64,000 nt of DNA from Pelagerythrobacter sp041912895 (GTDB taxonomy: Bacteria > Pseudomonadota > Alphaproteobacteria > Sphingomonadales > Sphingomonadaceae): NCBI RefSeq assembly GCF_041912895.1, contig NZ_JAYSGI010000005.1:1-64000 (forward strand), in the 5' to 3' direction. The position numbers were made by a program, and so were the translations under genes. Positions within the stretch are counted from its first letter, which is position 1. Each line of letters begins with the position of its first letter. A model generated the notes under the pieces. It ran no database searches, was not told the origin of the DNA, and saw nothing but the letters and a program-made list of their open reading frames with translations. Below are positions 25,940 to 33,398 of this stretch, one piece after another.

Positions 25940-27223
25940 ATGACCGAAGCCGTTTCCATGCCGACAGATGCCGCGCCGGACCAGCCGCAGCCGGTCCTCA
26001 CGCCAGAGCGCATCGCCAGCCTCGATTTCATCCGCGGTATCGCGGTGATGGGCATCCTGCTTGCCAATATCGCGCTGTTCGGCCAGCCGGCCACCGCCGC
26101 GATGTGGCCGGGCGGCTTCATCGGCGGCGACGGCGATCCGGGCGGCTCGCTGTGGATCGCGCAGTTCGTGCTGATCGACGGCAAGATGCGCGGGCTGTTC
26201 ACCCTGCTCTTCGGCGCGGGGATGATGCTGTTCATGGAAAAGGCGTGGGCGCGGGGCGCGACCCGCACGCTCCAGGCGCGGCGGCTCGGCTGGCTGTTCG
26301 TGTTCGGTCTGCTGCATTTCTTCCTGCTGTGGCAGGGCGATATCCTGACACTCTACGCGCTGTGCGGCGTCTTGGCGCTGGGCTGCCTGACGTGGCAGGC
26401 GCAGACGAAATTCGTCGCCGCGGCGGTGTTCTACGTATCCGGCGCGCTGATCTGGACCGCGCTGTTCTTCACCTTCTACCTCGCGGCCGAAACGCCGTTC
26501 GGCCAGAGCCCGCAGATGGCCGAGGCGCTGCCCGGCATCATGAAATCCAAGGCGCTGCCGGTGGCGGACGGGCAGGTCGAAACCGCGCTGATGCAGGGCG
26601 GCTCGTGGTTCGCCAACGTCGGGCACAGGCTGACGGAGCACCCGTTCGACTGGCTCACCATCCTGTGGCAAGTCGCTTGGGAGACAGTGCCGCTGATGCT
26701 GATGGGCATGGCGCTCTACAGTTGGGGCTTGTTCGACGGGCGGTGCGACCCGACGAAGCAGCGGCTGTGGGGCTGGATCGGTGTGATCGCGGGCATTGCC
26801 ACGACGATCCCGCTCGCCTTGTGGGCGCAAGGGCGCGATTTCGGCTATTTCAGCACGATGTTCGTGTTCATCGGCCCCTCGATGCTCACCCGGCTGCCGA
26901 TGATCCTCGGGCTGGCCGCGCTGCTCGCTCTGTGGGGGCCGAAGGCGACCGGATGGCTGGGTCGGCGCGTCGCAGCCGCCGGACGCATGGCGTTCACCAA
27001 CTACATCGGCACCTCGTTCGTGATGCTGTTCGTGTTCTCCGGCTGGGCGCTGGGCCTGTTCGGGGCACTCGATCGGCCCGCGCTCTATCTGGTCACGGTG
27101 CTGATGTGGATCGCGATGCTCGCTTGGTCGCAGCCGTGGCTGGCGCGATTCCGCTATGGCCCGCTCGAATGGCTGTGGCGCTGCCTGACGTATTGGCGGC
27201 TATTTCCCCTGAGGAGACGTTAG
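25940..27223 (+). CDS. DUF418 family membrane protein (YeiB-like)
   Basis: A 427-residue multi-pass membrane protein with about ten helices. The N-terminal helix SLDFIRGIAVMGILLANI carries the family signature. The C-terminal third, including RMAFTNYIGTSFVMLFVF and the PLEWLWRCLTYWR ending, is the DUF418 core. Members are related to acyltransferase-3-like membrane proteins, but function is unknown. It is separated by 61 bases from bfd, so the two are probably not one operon because operator-like repeats lie in the gap. Confidence 0.85.
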   Translation: MTEAVSMPTDAAPDQPQPVLTPERIASLDFIRGIAVMGILLANIALFGQPATAAMWPGGFIGGDGDPGGSLWIAQFVLIDGKMRGLFTLLFGAGMMLFMEKAWARGATRTLQARRLGWLFVFGLLHFFLLWQGDILTLYALCGVLALGCLTWQAQTKFVAAAVFYVSGALIWTALFFTFYLAAETPFGQSPQMAEALPGIMKSKALPVADGQVETALMQGGSWFANVGHRLTEHPFDWLTILWQVAWETVPLMLMGMALYSWGLFDGRCDPTKQRLWGWIGVIAGIATTIPLALWAQGRDFGYFSTMFVFIGPSMLTRLPMILGLAALLALWGPKATGWLGRRVAAAGRMAFTNYIGTSFVMLFVFSGWALGLFGALDRPALYLVTVLMWIAMLAWSQPWLARFRYGPLEWLWRCLTYWRLFPLRRR

Positions 27224-27233
27224 GGGTTGCTAT

Positions 27234-27275
27234 TGCGAAGGCCTCGCATAAATTGATGCCTGCGAATCACTCGCA
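27234..27275 (+). promoter_or_regulatory. Two 7-1-7 inverted repeats upstream of bfd
   Basis: TGCGAAGGCCTCGCA (27234-27248) and TGCGAATCACTCGCA (27261-27275) are near-identical interrupted palindromes of the form TGCGAA-N3-CTCGCA, with centres 27 bases apart. The second overlaps the ribosome-binding region of bfd. The 7-1-7 layout is that of Fur-family sites. Iron-responsive control is expected for bfd, whose product mobilises iron from bacterioferritin. A weaker relative, CGCAAATCGCTCGCA, lies at 27500-27514 past the end of bfd. Confidence 0.6.
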
Positions 27276-27284
27276 GGAGCCGTG

Positions 27285-27476
27285 ATGTACATCTGCATCT
27301 GCAACGCCATTCGGGATTGCGAACTGCGCCGCGCGGCGCGGCGCTGCTCGGGCGATGCGGAGGCGGTCTATGCCGCGCTGGGCAAACGGCCCGATTGCCG
27401 CCAGTGCCTGGACGAAGCCGAGGACGTGCTGTTCGAAGAACGGCAAATGTCTCTCATTCCAGCTCGCGCGGCCTGA
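27285..27476 (+). CDS. bfd: Bacterioferritin-associated ferredoxin
   Basis: A 63-residue [2Fe-2S] protein with all four cluster cysteines in the Bfd spacing: Cys4 and Cys6 (MYICICNAI) and Cys38 and Cys41 (DCRQC). Bfd docks on bacterioferritin and reduces core iron for release when iron is scarce. The ATG at 27285 follows a GGAG site by 5 bases; a GTG at 27282 is too close. bfr follows 137 bases later with a terminator in between, so the two genes are neighbours but probably have separate transcripts. Confidence 0.93.
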   Translation: MYICICNAIRDCELRRAARRCSGDAEAVYAALGKRPDCRQCLDEAEDVLFEERQMSLIPARAA

Positions 27477-27517
27477 TTTTCGCCTCCGATCCAGGCTAAC
27501 GCAAATCGCTCGCAAAC

Positions 27518-27538
27518 GGCGGAATTCCGCCATTTTTT
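27518..27538 (+). terminator. Intrinsic terminator between bfd and bfr
   Basis: Stem GGCGG/CCGCC with loop AATT, then A and six T. It follows bfd on the plus strand, so bfr must have its own promoter in the 75 bases between it and the bfr start. Confidence 0.8.
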
Positions 27539-27613
27539 AGCCCTCCAGCCTTGTCACGAGCGGCAATGCAGCGCATATGCGGCGCCAGCATTTCTCACCG
27601 ATGGAGGCGCCAG

Positions 27614-28102
27614 ATGAAGGGCGACACGAAAGTCATCGAGTTCCTCAACAAGGCGCTCACCAACGAACTTACCGCGATCAACCAGTACTGGTTGCACTAC
27701 CGCGTGCTGCAGGATTGGGGCGTGACGAAACTCGCCGAATACGAGCGGCACGAATCGATCGACGAGATGAAGCACGCCGACGTGCTGGCCGAACGGATTC
27801 TGTTCCTGAAGGGGCTGCCGAACTTCCAGGCGATCCACAAGCTCAAGGTGGGCGAGACGGTCGAGGAAATCCTCAAGGCCGACTTGGCGATGGAGAACGA
27901 GGCGATACCGCTGCTGCGCGACGCGATCGCGCATTGCGAGACGGTGCGCGACTACGTCAGCCGCGAGATCTTCGAGCGTATCCTCGAGAGCGAGGAGGAG
28001 CACGTCGACTTCCTCGAAACCCAGTTCGACATGATCGAGCGGATGGGCCTGCAGAACTACGTCCAGCTTCAGAGCAAGCCAGCGCAGGACGGCGGCGATT
28101 AA
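27614..28102 (+). CDS. bfr: Bacterioferritin
   Basis: A 162-residue ferritin-fold protein. Ferroxidase ligands Glu18, Glu51, His54, Glu94, Glu127 and His130 are all present, and Met52 in the IDEMKHADV stretch provides the axial haem ligand, so this is the haem-binding Bfr type. It stores iron in a 24-subunit shell in the cytoplasm. The ATG at 27614 has GGAGG about 8 bases upstream. It pairs with bfd upstream. The last 4 bases overlap the convergent DUF2721 gene. Confidence 0.96.
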   Translation: MKGDTKVIEFLNKALTNELTAINQYWLHYRVLQDWGVTKLAEYERHESIDEMKHADVLAERILFLKGLPNFQAIHKLKVGETVEEILKADLAMENEAIPLLRDAIAHCETVRDYVSREIFERILESEEEHVDFLETQFDMIERMGLQNYVQLQSKPAQDGGD

Positions 28103-28599
28103 CGCCGCGTCTTGCGGTTGCGCCACCCGCGGTAGTTCACGCCGCGGGCGGCCATCCGGGTTTCGAGCAGGAAGAAGCCGAGCCCGGTGATCAACAGTGC
28201 CATCGTCAGAACCCAGGCGATCGCGGTGATCGTCCCGATTTGTGGTTCGATATAGGCGCTGATGAACAGCAGCGCGATTACCACGCTGATGACCGCGGCC
28301 GAGGCGGTGCTGAACGCCATCGCCTTCTGCGCATGGCGCCTTCGCTGGACCAGCCAGGGCAGTTCGCGCAACTCGTGATCGCCGGCCTTGCCGTCCTCGA
28401 TTCGGCGTTCGATTCGCTCGATTCGCTCGGCGACCCAGATCATCCGGCTCATCATCACGTTCATGATTGCGCCGATGCCGCTGAGCAAGAACGCAGGCGC
28501 GAGCGAGAGCTGCACGATTTGCTGAACGTGCGGGGTACTCGCCGTGCGCTGGAGCATCTCGACCGCAAGGCTCGTGCTGGCGGATAACAGGTCGACCAT
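28099..28599 (-). CDS. DUF2721 family membrane protein
   Basis: A 166-residue protein with three predicted helices: one near 28-48, and a pair near 95-115 and 122-145. A charged stretch RMIWVAERIERIERRIED sits after the first helix, as in DUF2721. The function is unknown. The ATG overlaps the stop of der (ATGA), so the two are co-transcribed. The tail is strongly basic (RGVNYRGWRNRKTRR). The TTG one codon earlier is not preferred. Confidence 0.8.
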   Translation of the reverse strand: MVDLLSASTSLAVEMLQRTASTPHVQQIVQLSLAPAFLLSGIGAIMNVMMSRMIWVAERIERIERRIEDGKAGDHELRELPWLVQRRRHAQKAMAFSTASAAVISVVIALLFISAYIEPQIGTITAIAWVLTMALLITGLGFFLLETRMAARGVNYRGWRNRKTRR

Positions 28600-29984
28600 C
28601 AATCGCTCTTGTAGGGATTTTTCGGGCTCTTGAGCACCACCCGCACCGGCACGCCCTCGAACCCGAGTTCGCGGCGGATGCCGTTGACGAGATAGCGCTC
28701 GTAGCTTTTGGGCAGCATGTCGAGCCGGGTGCCGAAGACCACGAAGCGCGGCGGGCGCGTGCTCGACTGGGTGATGTAGCGCAGCTTGATCCGCTTGCCC
28801 TTGGGCGCGGGCGGCGGGTTCGCCTCCAGCGCGTCGTCAAACCAGCGATTGAGCGCGGCGGTGGGCACGCGCTTCGACCAGGCATCGCGTAGCACGAAAG
28901 CCGCGCCGAGCATCGTGTCGAGCCCCTTGCCGGTCTTCGCGCTGACCGCGAACAGCGGCAGCCCGCGAACCTGGCTCAGCCCTTCGCCCAGCGCCTCGCG
29001 GATGCCGTTGAACAGCGAACTGGCGTTCTCCGCCACGTCCCACTTATTGATCGCGACCATCAGCGCGCGGCCTTCCTGCAAGGCCATATCGGCGATTTTG
29101 AGGTCTTGGTGCTCGAGGCCCTTGGTTGCATCGAGGAGTAGCACCACGACCTCCGCGAAATCGACCGCGCGCCGCGCATCGGCGACCGAGAGCTTCTCCA
29201 GTTTCTCGACCACCTTGGCGCGCTTGCGCATTCCGGCGGTATCGATCAGCCGGATGTCGCGCACCTCGCCGCTGGCCGGATCGGTCCACTGCCAGTCGAC
29301 CGCGATCGAATCGCGGGTGATCCCGGCTTCCGGGCCGGTGAGCAGGCGATCTTCGCCCAGCAGGCGGTTGATGAGGGTGGACTTGCCCGCGTTGGGCCGC
29401 CCGACGATCGCGAGCTTGAGCGGGCCGGGCGGCGCGTCCTCCTCATCCTCCTCGCTGACTTGAGCGGGGGTGGCCGAGCCTTCAGCCTTCTCGCCGATGA
29501 TCGGCCACAGCGCGCCAAAAAGGTCGGCCACGCCTTCGCCATGCTCCGCCGAGAGCGGGACCGGCTCGCCCAAGCCGAGTGACCACGCTTCGATCACGCC
29601 GGCTTCGCCCGCCTTGCCCTCGGCTTTGTTGGCGACGGGCACGACCGGCACCGTCTGGCTGCGCAGCCAGCGGGCGATCTCCTCGTCCAGCGGAGTCAGG
29701 CCGGCTCGCGCGTCGACCACGAACAGCGCTGCGTCCGCGCCTTCGAGGCTGACCTCGGTCTGGCGGCGCATACGCCCGGGCAGGCTCTCGGGATCGTCGT
29801 CCTCCCAGCCTGCGGTATCGACAATGGTGAATTCCAGCCCGGCGATCGCGGCATCACCCATGCGACGATCGCGCGTCACGCCCGGTTGATCGTCGACCAG
29901 CGCGAGCTTCTTGCCCACCAGCCGGTTGAACAGTGTGGACTTGCCGACGTTGGGTCGGCCGATGATGATGACTTGGGGCTTCAT
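28599..29984 (-). CDS. der: Ribosome biogenesis GTPase Der (EngA)
   Basis: A 461-residue protein with two tandem GTPase domains. The first P-loop is GRPNVGKST (about 8-16) with DTAGWEDD as G3. The second is GRPNAGKST with DTAGMRKR and NKWD as G4. A C-terminal KH-like domain follows. An acidic linker (SEEDEEDAPPG) joins the two G domains. Der acts in 50S subunit maturation. The ATG at 29984 (MKPQVIIIG) begins directly at the G domain. It leads into the DUF2721 gene. Confidence 0.96.
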   Translation of the reverse strand: MKPQVIIIGRPNVGKSTLFNRLVGKKLALVDDQPGVTRDRRMGDAAIAGLEFTIVDTAGWEDDDPESLPGRMRRQTEVSLEGADAALFVVDARAGLTPLDEEIARWLRSQTVPVVPVANKAEGKAGEAGVIEAWSLGLGEPVPLSAEHGEGVADLFGALWPIIGEKAEGSATPAQVSEEDEEDAPPGPLKLAIVGRPNAGKSTLINRLLGEDRLLTGPEAGITRDSIAVDWQWTDPASGEVRDIRLIDTAGMRKRAKVVEKLEKLSVADARRAVDFAEVVVLLLDATKGLEHQDLKIADMALQEGRALMVAINKWDVAENASSLFNGIREALGEGLSQVRGLPLFAVSAKTGKGLDTMLGAAFVLRDAWSKRVPTAALNRWFDDALEANPPPAPKGKRIKLRYITQSSTRPPRFVVFGTRLDMLPKSYERYLVNGIRRELGFEGVPVRVVLKSPKNPYKSD

Positions 29985-30036
29985 GCGGGTGCGCAGGTGG
30001 AGCCTATCGCGGCGCTTGGCAAGCACGCTCGGAGAA

Positions 30037-30058
30037 ATGGTTAAGATCGATTAACCAT
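30037..30058. promoter_or_regulatory. Perfect inverted repeat with two CtrA-like half-sites
   Basis: ATGGTTAA-GATCGA-TTAACCAT, with two perfect 8-base arms. TTAACCAT is the half-site recognised by CtrA in Caulobacter, but there the halves are direct repeats seven bases apart; here they are inverted with six between. It lies 46 bases before the start of the CHAP gene and 53 before that of der on the other strand. It could also be the site of another dimeric regulator. Confidence 0.5.
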
Positions 30059-30103
30059 AACCGGTAGGTTCGCCTTAAGTATGCCCCGGCAATTCCTTGC
30101 CGC

Positions 30104-30892
30104 ATGAAGGCCATCCCCCTCATCGCCGCAATCGCCGGAATTTGCGCGTTTCATGCGCCTGCATCCGCCGATGCGAGCCCTTCGTTCGCACCGGCGCGGC
30201 CAGCCGTGAGCGGCAGCGAATTGCCGCCATATCTCCAGTGCGTTCCCTATGCGCGCCAGCTTTCTGGCGTCCAGATCTACGGGGATGCCCTTACGTGGTG
30301 GGACCAGGCGGCCGGCCGTTACGAACGCGGCGACGAACCGCGCGTCGGCGCGGTCATGGCGTTCATCCCGAGCGGCGGCATGACGTTGGGCCACGTCGCT
30401 ACGGTAAGCCGCGTGATCGACAGCCGCACGGTGTTGCTCGACCATGCCAACTGGTCGCCGATCAATGGTCGGCGCGGCCAGATCGAGCGCGACGTCAAGG
30501 CGATCGACGTCTCTCCAGCCAACGACTGGAGCCAGGTGCGCGTGTGGTACGATCCAATCCAGGGGTTGGGCACGACCGCGTGGCCGGTGCACGGCTTCAT
30601 CTATGGTTCGCGGCCAAACTCGCTCCGCCAACAGCCGGAGGCGCGTCTGGCGGCGGTTTCGCAGCCTCCCCGGGCGGTTACTGCGCCGACACCGGTTTCG
30701 GCGACGCCGTCTCGCGCGTTCATGAACGCGTTCTCCGGGCTGCCAGCCGCGAAGGTCGCTACGGCACCCGCGAGCGGCCCGCGTGTCGCCGCGCCTCTGC
30801 TCCCTCAGCGCAAGGCGATGCCGCAGCGCAAGGCCGCCGCACCCGCGCAACGCGATCCGATAACGGCCGCGATCGCGCGATACGGAAACTGA
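30104..30892 (+). CDS. Secreted CHAP-domain protein (putative amidase/endopeptidase)
   Basis: A 262-residue exported protein with signal peptide to about PASA (residue 21-23). The CHAP nucleophile Cys46 lies in PYLQCVPYARQLSGV, and GHVATVSRVI supplies the likely His near residue 107. CHAP domains cut peptidoglycan amide bonds. The last 90 residues are Pro/Ala-rich and basic, with two QRKA repeats, perhaps for wall binding. It is divergent from der and preceded by the inverted repeat at 30037-30058. It ends 6 bases before the convergent DUF3297 gene. Confidence 0.82.
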   Translation: MKAIPLIAAIAGICAFHAPASADASPSFAPARPAVSGSELPPYLQCVPYARQLSGVQIYGDALTWWDQAAGRYERGDEPRVGAVMAFIPSGGMTLGHVATVSRVIDSRTVLLDHANWSPINGRRGQIERDVKAIDVSPANDWSQVRVWYDPIQGLGTTAWPVHGFIYGSRPNSLRQQPEARLAAVSQPPRAVTAPTPVSATPSRAFMNAFSGLPAAKVATAPASGPRVAAPLLPQRKAMPQRKAAAPAQRDPITAAIARYGN

Positions 30893-30898
30893 CGGGCG

Positions 30899-31180
30899 TC
30901 AGGCCTTGGCGACCGGCGGATCGTCGCCCAGATCTTCGTACCACGCTTCCACCGGGCCGGTGAGCTTGAGGGTGAGCGGCTGACCCTTGCGGTCCATCGT
31001 CTTACCCGCCTGAACCCGAACCCAGCCTTCGGAGATCGAATATTCCTCGATATCGGTGCGCTGACGGCCCTTGAACTTGATGCCGACACCGCGCTGCAGC
31101 TTGTCGGCGTCGAAATGGTCGCTGCGCGGATTTACCGAGAGGCGGTCGGGCGGCGTGTCGGGCGTGGTCTGGTCGGTCAT
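30899..31180 (-). CDS. DUF3297 family protein
   Basis: A 93-residue soluble protein. The pattern LSVNPRSDHFDADKLQRGVGIKF, and a middle section with GWVRVQAGK and DRKGQPLTLKLTGPVEAW, is characteristic of DUF3297. This family is common in alphaproteobacteria and other proteobacteria and has no known function. It follows a small Pro-rich gene in the same direction by 40 bases and converges with the CHAP gene. Confidence 0.82.
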   Translation of the reverse strand: MTDQTTPDTPPDRLSVNPRSDHFDADKLQRGVGIKFKGRQRTDIEEYSISEGWVRVQAGKTMDRKGQPLTLKLTGPVEAWYEDLGDDPPVAKA

Positions 31181-31220
31181 GACGCGCGCCGTAATCGGCC
31201 TTGCGCCCCTCGGCAATACG

Positions 31221-31400
31221 TCAATCGGGCGGCGGCGGCGTTTCGCTGGGGCCGCGATCGGGATTGTCGTAATCGGGCACGGGCGGCTCGATCTCGTCGG
31301 GTTCGTGCACCGGATCTTCCAGCGGCGGACTGTCTGGCGGGGTTTCGGGGGGCGAGACGGGTTCGATCGTGTCGGGCGAAGGGTCGGGCTGGGTGGCCAT
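31221..31400 (-). CDS. Small acidic proline-rich protein
   Basis: A 59-residue protein, about one third proline, rich in Asp/Glu, with no hydrophobic segment; it is likely disordered. The ATG at 31400 has a strong GAGGAG site 7 bases upstream, which is the best evidence that it is expressed. It ends in four prolines and Asp. It precedes DUF3297 in the same direction. I do not recognise a family. The 172 bases between it and the tRNA-Leu hold no gene. Confidence 0.55.
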   Translation of the reverse strand: MATQPDPSPDTIEPVSPPETPPDSPPLEDPVHEPDEIEPPVPDYDNPDRGPSETPPPPD

Positions 31401-31572
31401 TGCGAAGTCTCCTCGGGCTGTATTGGCGGTCTTGCCCGATTCAACGCCGCGCCGCGCCCGCGCGTTCCGCACGTCGCGTTCGGCCAATCGCGGCGCTTGC
31501 CCTTTTCGGCCCGCCCGACTAAGGGCGCTCCCCTGTTCGCGTGGGTTTCCCGCGTGCGGCTTCGTTCGGGTT

Positions 31573-31657
31573 GCGGGCGTGGCGGAATTGGTAGACGCGC
31601 TGGTTTTAGGTACCAGTATCGAAAGATGTGGGGGTTCGAGTCCCTTCGCCCGCACCA
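31573..31657 (+). tRNA. tRNA-Leu(UAG)
   Basis: An 85-base cloverleaf with long variable arm. Acceptor GCGGGCG/CGCCCGC, anticodon stem CTGGT/ACCAG with loop TTTAGGT (anticodon TAG), T loop TTCGAGT, and an encoded CCA end. It reads codon CUA and probably other CUN codons. No integrase or duplicated 3' end lies nearby. Confidence 0.95.
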
Positions 31658-31717
31658 GCCGCCGGCTCGGCCACCCTTCGACAAACACGTGATTTCGAAA
31701 AGGCTTAAGTTCGCACC

Positions 31718-33322
31718 ATGCAGATCAAAGAGACCACCAACGAGGGCCTCAAGCGCGGTTACCAGGTGACCATCCCGGCCAAGGACATCGAGGCGCAGGT
31801 CGATGCCGAGGTGAAGAAGATCGCCCCGCAGGTGCGCATGCCCGGCTTCCGGCCCGGCAAGGTGCCCGCGAATCTGGTCAAGAAGATGCACGGCGAGAAC
31901 GTGCACGCGCAGGTGGTCAACGACACGATTCGCAGCTCGGTCGACGGGCTGATCCGTGACGAGAAGCTGCGCCCGGCGATGCAGCCGAAGGTGGAGCTCG
32001 GCGAAGGCTACGAGCAGGGCAAGGATGCCGTGCTCGCGGTCGAGCTGGAAGTCCTGCCCGATGTCGCCACGCCCGACATCGATGGTCTCGCGCTCGAGCG
32101 GCTGACGGTGCCGGTGAGCGACAAGGCGGTGGACGAGGCGATCGAGCGCATCGCCGGCCAGCAGAAGAGCTACAAGGACGCGCCCAAGACGAAGAAGGCG
32201 GGCGAGGGCGACCAGCTCATCATCGATTTCGTCGGCTCGATCGACGGCGTGGAATTCGACGGCGGCAAGGCCGAAGGCGCGCCGCTGGTGATCGGTTCGG
32301 GCCAGTTCATTCCCGGCTTCGAGGACCAGCTCACCGGCGCGAAGACCGGCGACGAGAAGACCATCACGGTCACGTTCCCCCAAGATTATCAGGCCACGCA
32401 CCTCGCGGGCAAGGAAGCGCAGTTCGCCGTCACCGTGAAGCAGGTGAAGGTCGAGGGCGAGACCAAGATCGACGACGATTTCGCCAAGAGCCTGGGCCTC
32501 GACAGCCTCGACAAGCTGAAGGAACTGCTGCGCGGCCAGCTCGAGCAGGAAACCGCCGGGCTCACCCGCACGCAGATGAAGCGCCAGTTGCTCGACCAGC
32601 TCGCCGCGGGCCACGACTTCGCCGTGCCGCAGGGCATGGTCGACGCCGAATTCGAGCAGATCTGGGCGCAGCTCGAGCAGGAAGCCTCGCGTGACGAAGA
32701 TCCGGCCAAGGCGATGAAGGAAATCGAAGCCGAGCGCGACGATTACCGCAAGATCGCGGAACGCCGCGTGCGCCTCGGCCTGCTGCTCAGCGAGATCGGG
32801 CAAAAGAACGGCGTCGAGGTCAGCCAGCAGGAAATGAGCATGCTCGTCCAGCAGGCGGCCCAGCAGTATCGCGCCGAGGACCGCGAGCGGTTCATGCAGT
32901 ATGTCCAGTCCGAACCGATGGCCGCGGCCCAGCTTCGCGCGCCCCTCTACGAGGACAAGGTCGTCGACTTCCTGTTCGACAAGGCCGAAGTGACCGACCG
33001 CGAAGTGACGCGCGAGGAACTGGAAGCCGCCATCGAGGCCGAGGAAACCGAACCGGCCAAGAAGCCTGCGAAGAAGGCCCCGGCCAAGAAAGCCGCCGCC
33101 AAGAAGGCCCCGGCGAAGAAGGCGGATTCCGACGACAAGGCGCCGGCCAAGAAGCCCGCCGCGAAGAAGACGCCCGCGAAGAAGGCGGACGATGCCAAGG
33201 GCGAGAGCAAGGCCGCTCCGGCCAAGAAGGCCTCGGCGAAAAAGGCTCCCGCCAAGAAGGCCGACGACGAGAAGCCCGCCGCGAAGAAGGCTCCTGCCAA
33301 GAAAGCGGCGGCGAAGAAGTAA
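31718..33322 (+). CDS. tig: Trigger factor with Ala-Lys-rich C-terminal tail
   Basis: A 534-residue ribosome-bound chaperone and peptidyl-prolyl isomerase. The ribosome-binding signature GFRPGKVP is near residues 43-50, the PPIase domain spans about 150-245, and the helical C-domain ends near 440. Residues 445-534 are an extension of 14 AKK repeats (PAKK, AAKK, SAKK) broken by acidic DSDDK, DDAKGES and DDEK stretches. The normal family length is about 430-450. The tail resembles histone H1-like or MARTX-free Lys/Ala tails and is a strong polycation. It stands upstream of clpP-clpX across the antisense amidase gene, as tig-clpP-clpX do in many bacteria. Confidence 0.95.
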   Translation: MQIKETTNEGLKRGYQVTIPAKDIEAQVDAEVKKIAPQVRMPGFRPGKVPANLVKKMHGENVHAQVVNDTIRSSVDGLIRDEKLRPAMQPKVELGEGYEQGKDAVLAVELEVLPDVATPDIDGLALERLTVPVSDKAVDEAIERIAGQQKSYKDAPKTKKAGEGDQLIIDFVGSIDGVEFDGGKAEGAPLVIGSGQFIPGFEDQLTGAKTGDEKTITVTFPQDYQATHLAGKEAQFAVTVKQVKVEGETKIDDDFAKSLGLDSLDKLKELLRGQLEQETAGLTRTQMKRQLLDQLAAGHDFAVPQGMVDAEFEQIWAQLEQEASRDEDPAKAMKEIEAERDDYRKIAERRVRLGLLLSEIGQKNGVEVSQQEMSMLVQQAAQQYRAEDRERFMQYVQSEPMAAAQLRAPLYEDKVVDFLFDKAEVTDREVTREELEAAIEAEETEPAKKPAKKAPAKKAAAKKAPAKKADSDDKAPAKKPAAKKTPAKKADDAKGESKAAPAKKASAKKAPAKKADDEKPAAKKAPAKKAAAKK

Positions 33323-33350
33323 TCCACGGCCATCGAGCCGGGTAACGAAC

Positions 33351-33382
33351 GGGCGGCGGGGCGATGGCCTCGCCGCCCTTTT
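33351..33382 (+). terminator. Intrinsic terminator after tig
   Basis: Stem GGGCGGCG/CGCCGCCC (8 bases, perfect) around a 12-base loop, followed by TTTT on the plus strand, 28 bases after the tig stop. It may also work as a bidirectional element for the amidase gene ending at 33399. Confidence 0.75.
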
Positions 33383-33398
33383 CGTTGCAACTCAGCGG

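Noticed and set aside
31573..31657. tRNA-Leu gene as a possible phage or island attachment site
   Set aside because: No integrase, no duplicated 3' tRNA fragment and no change in gene type nearby.
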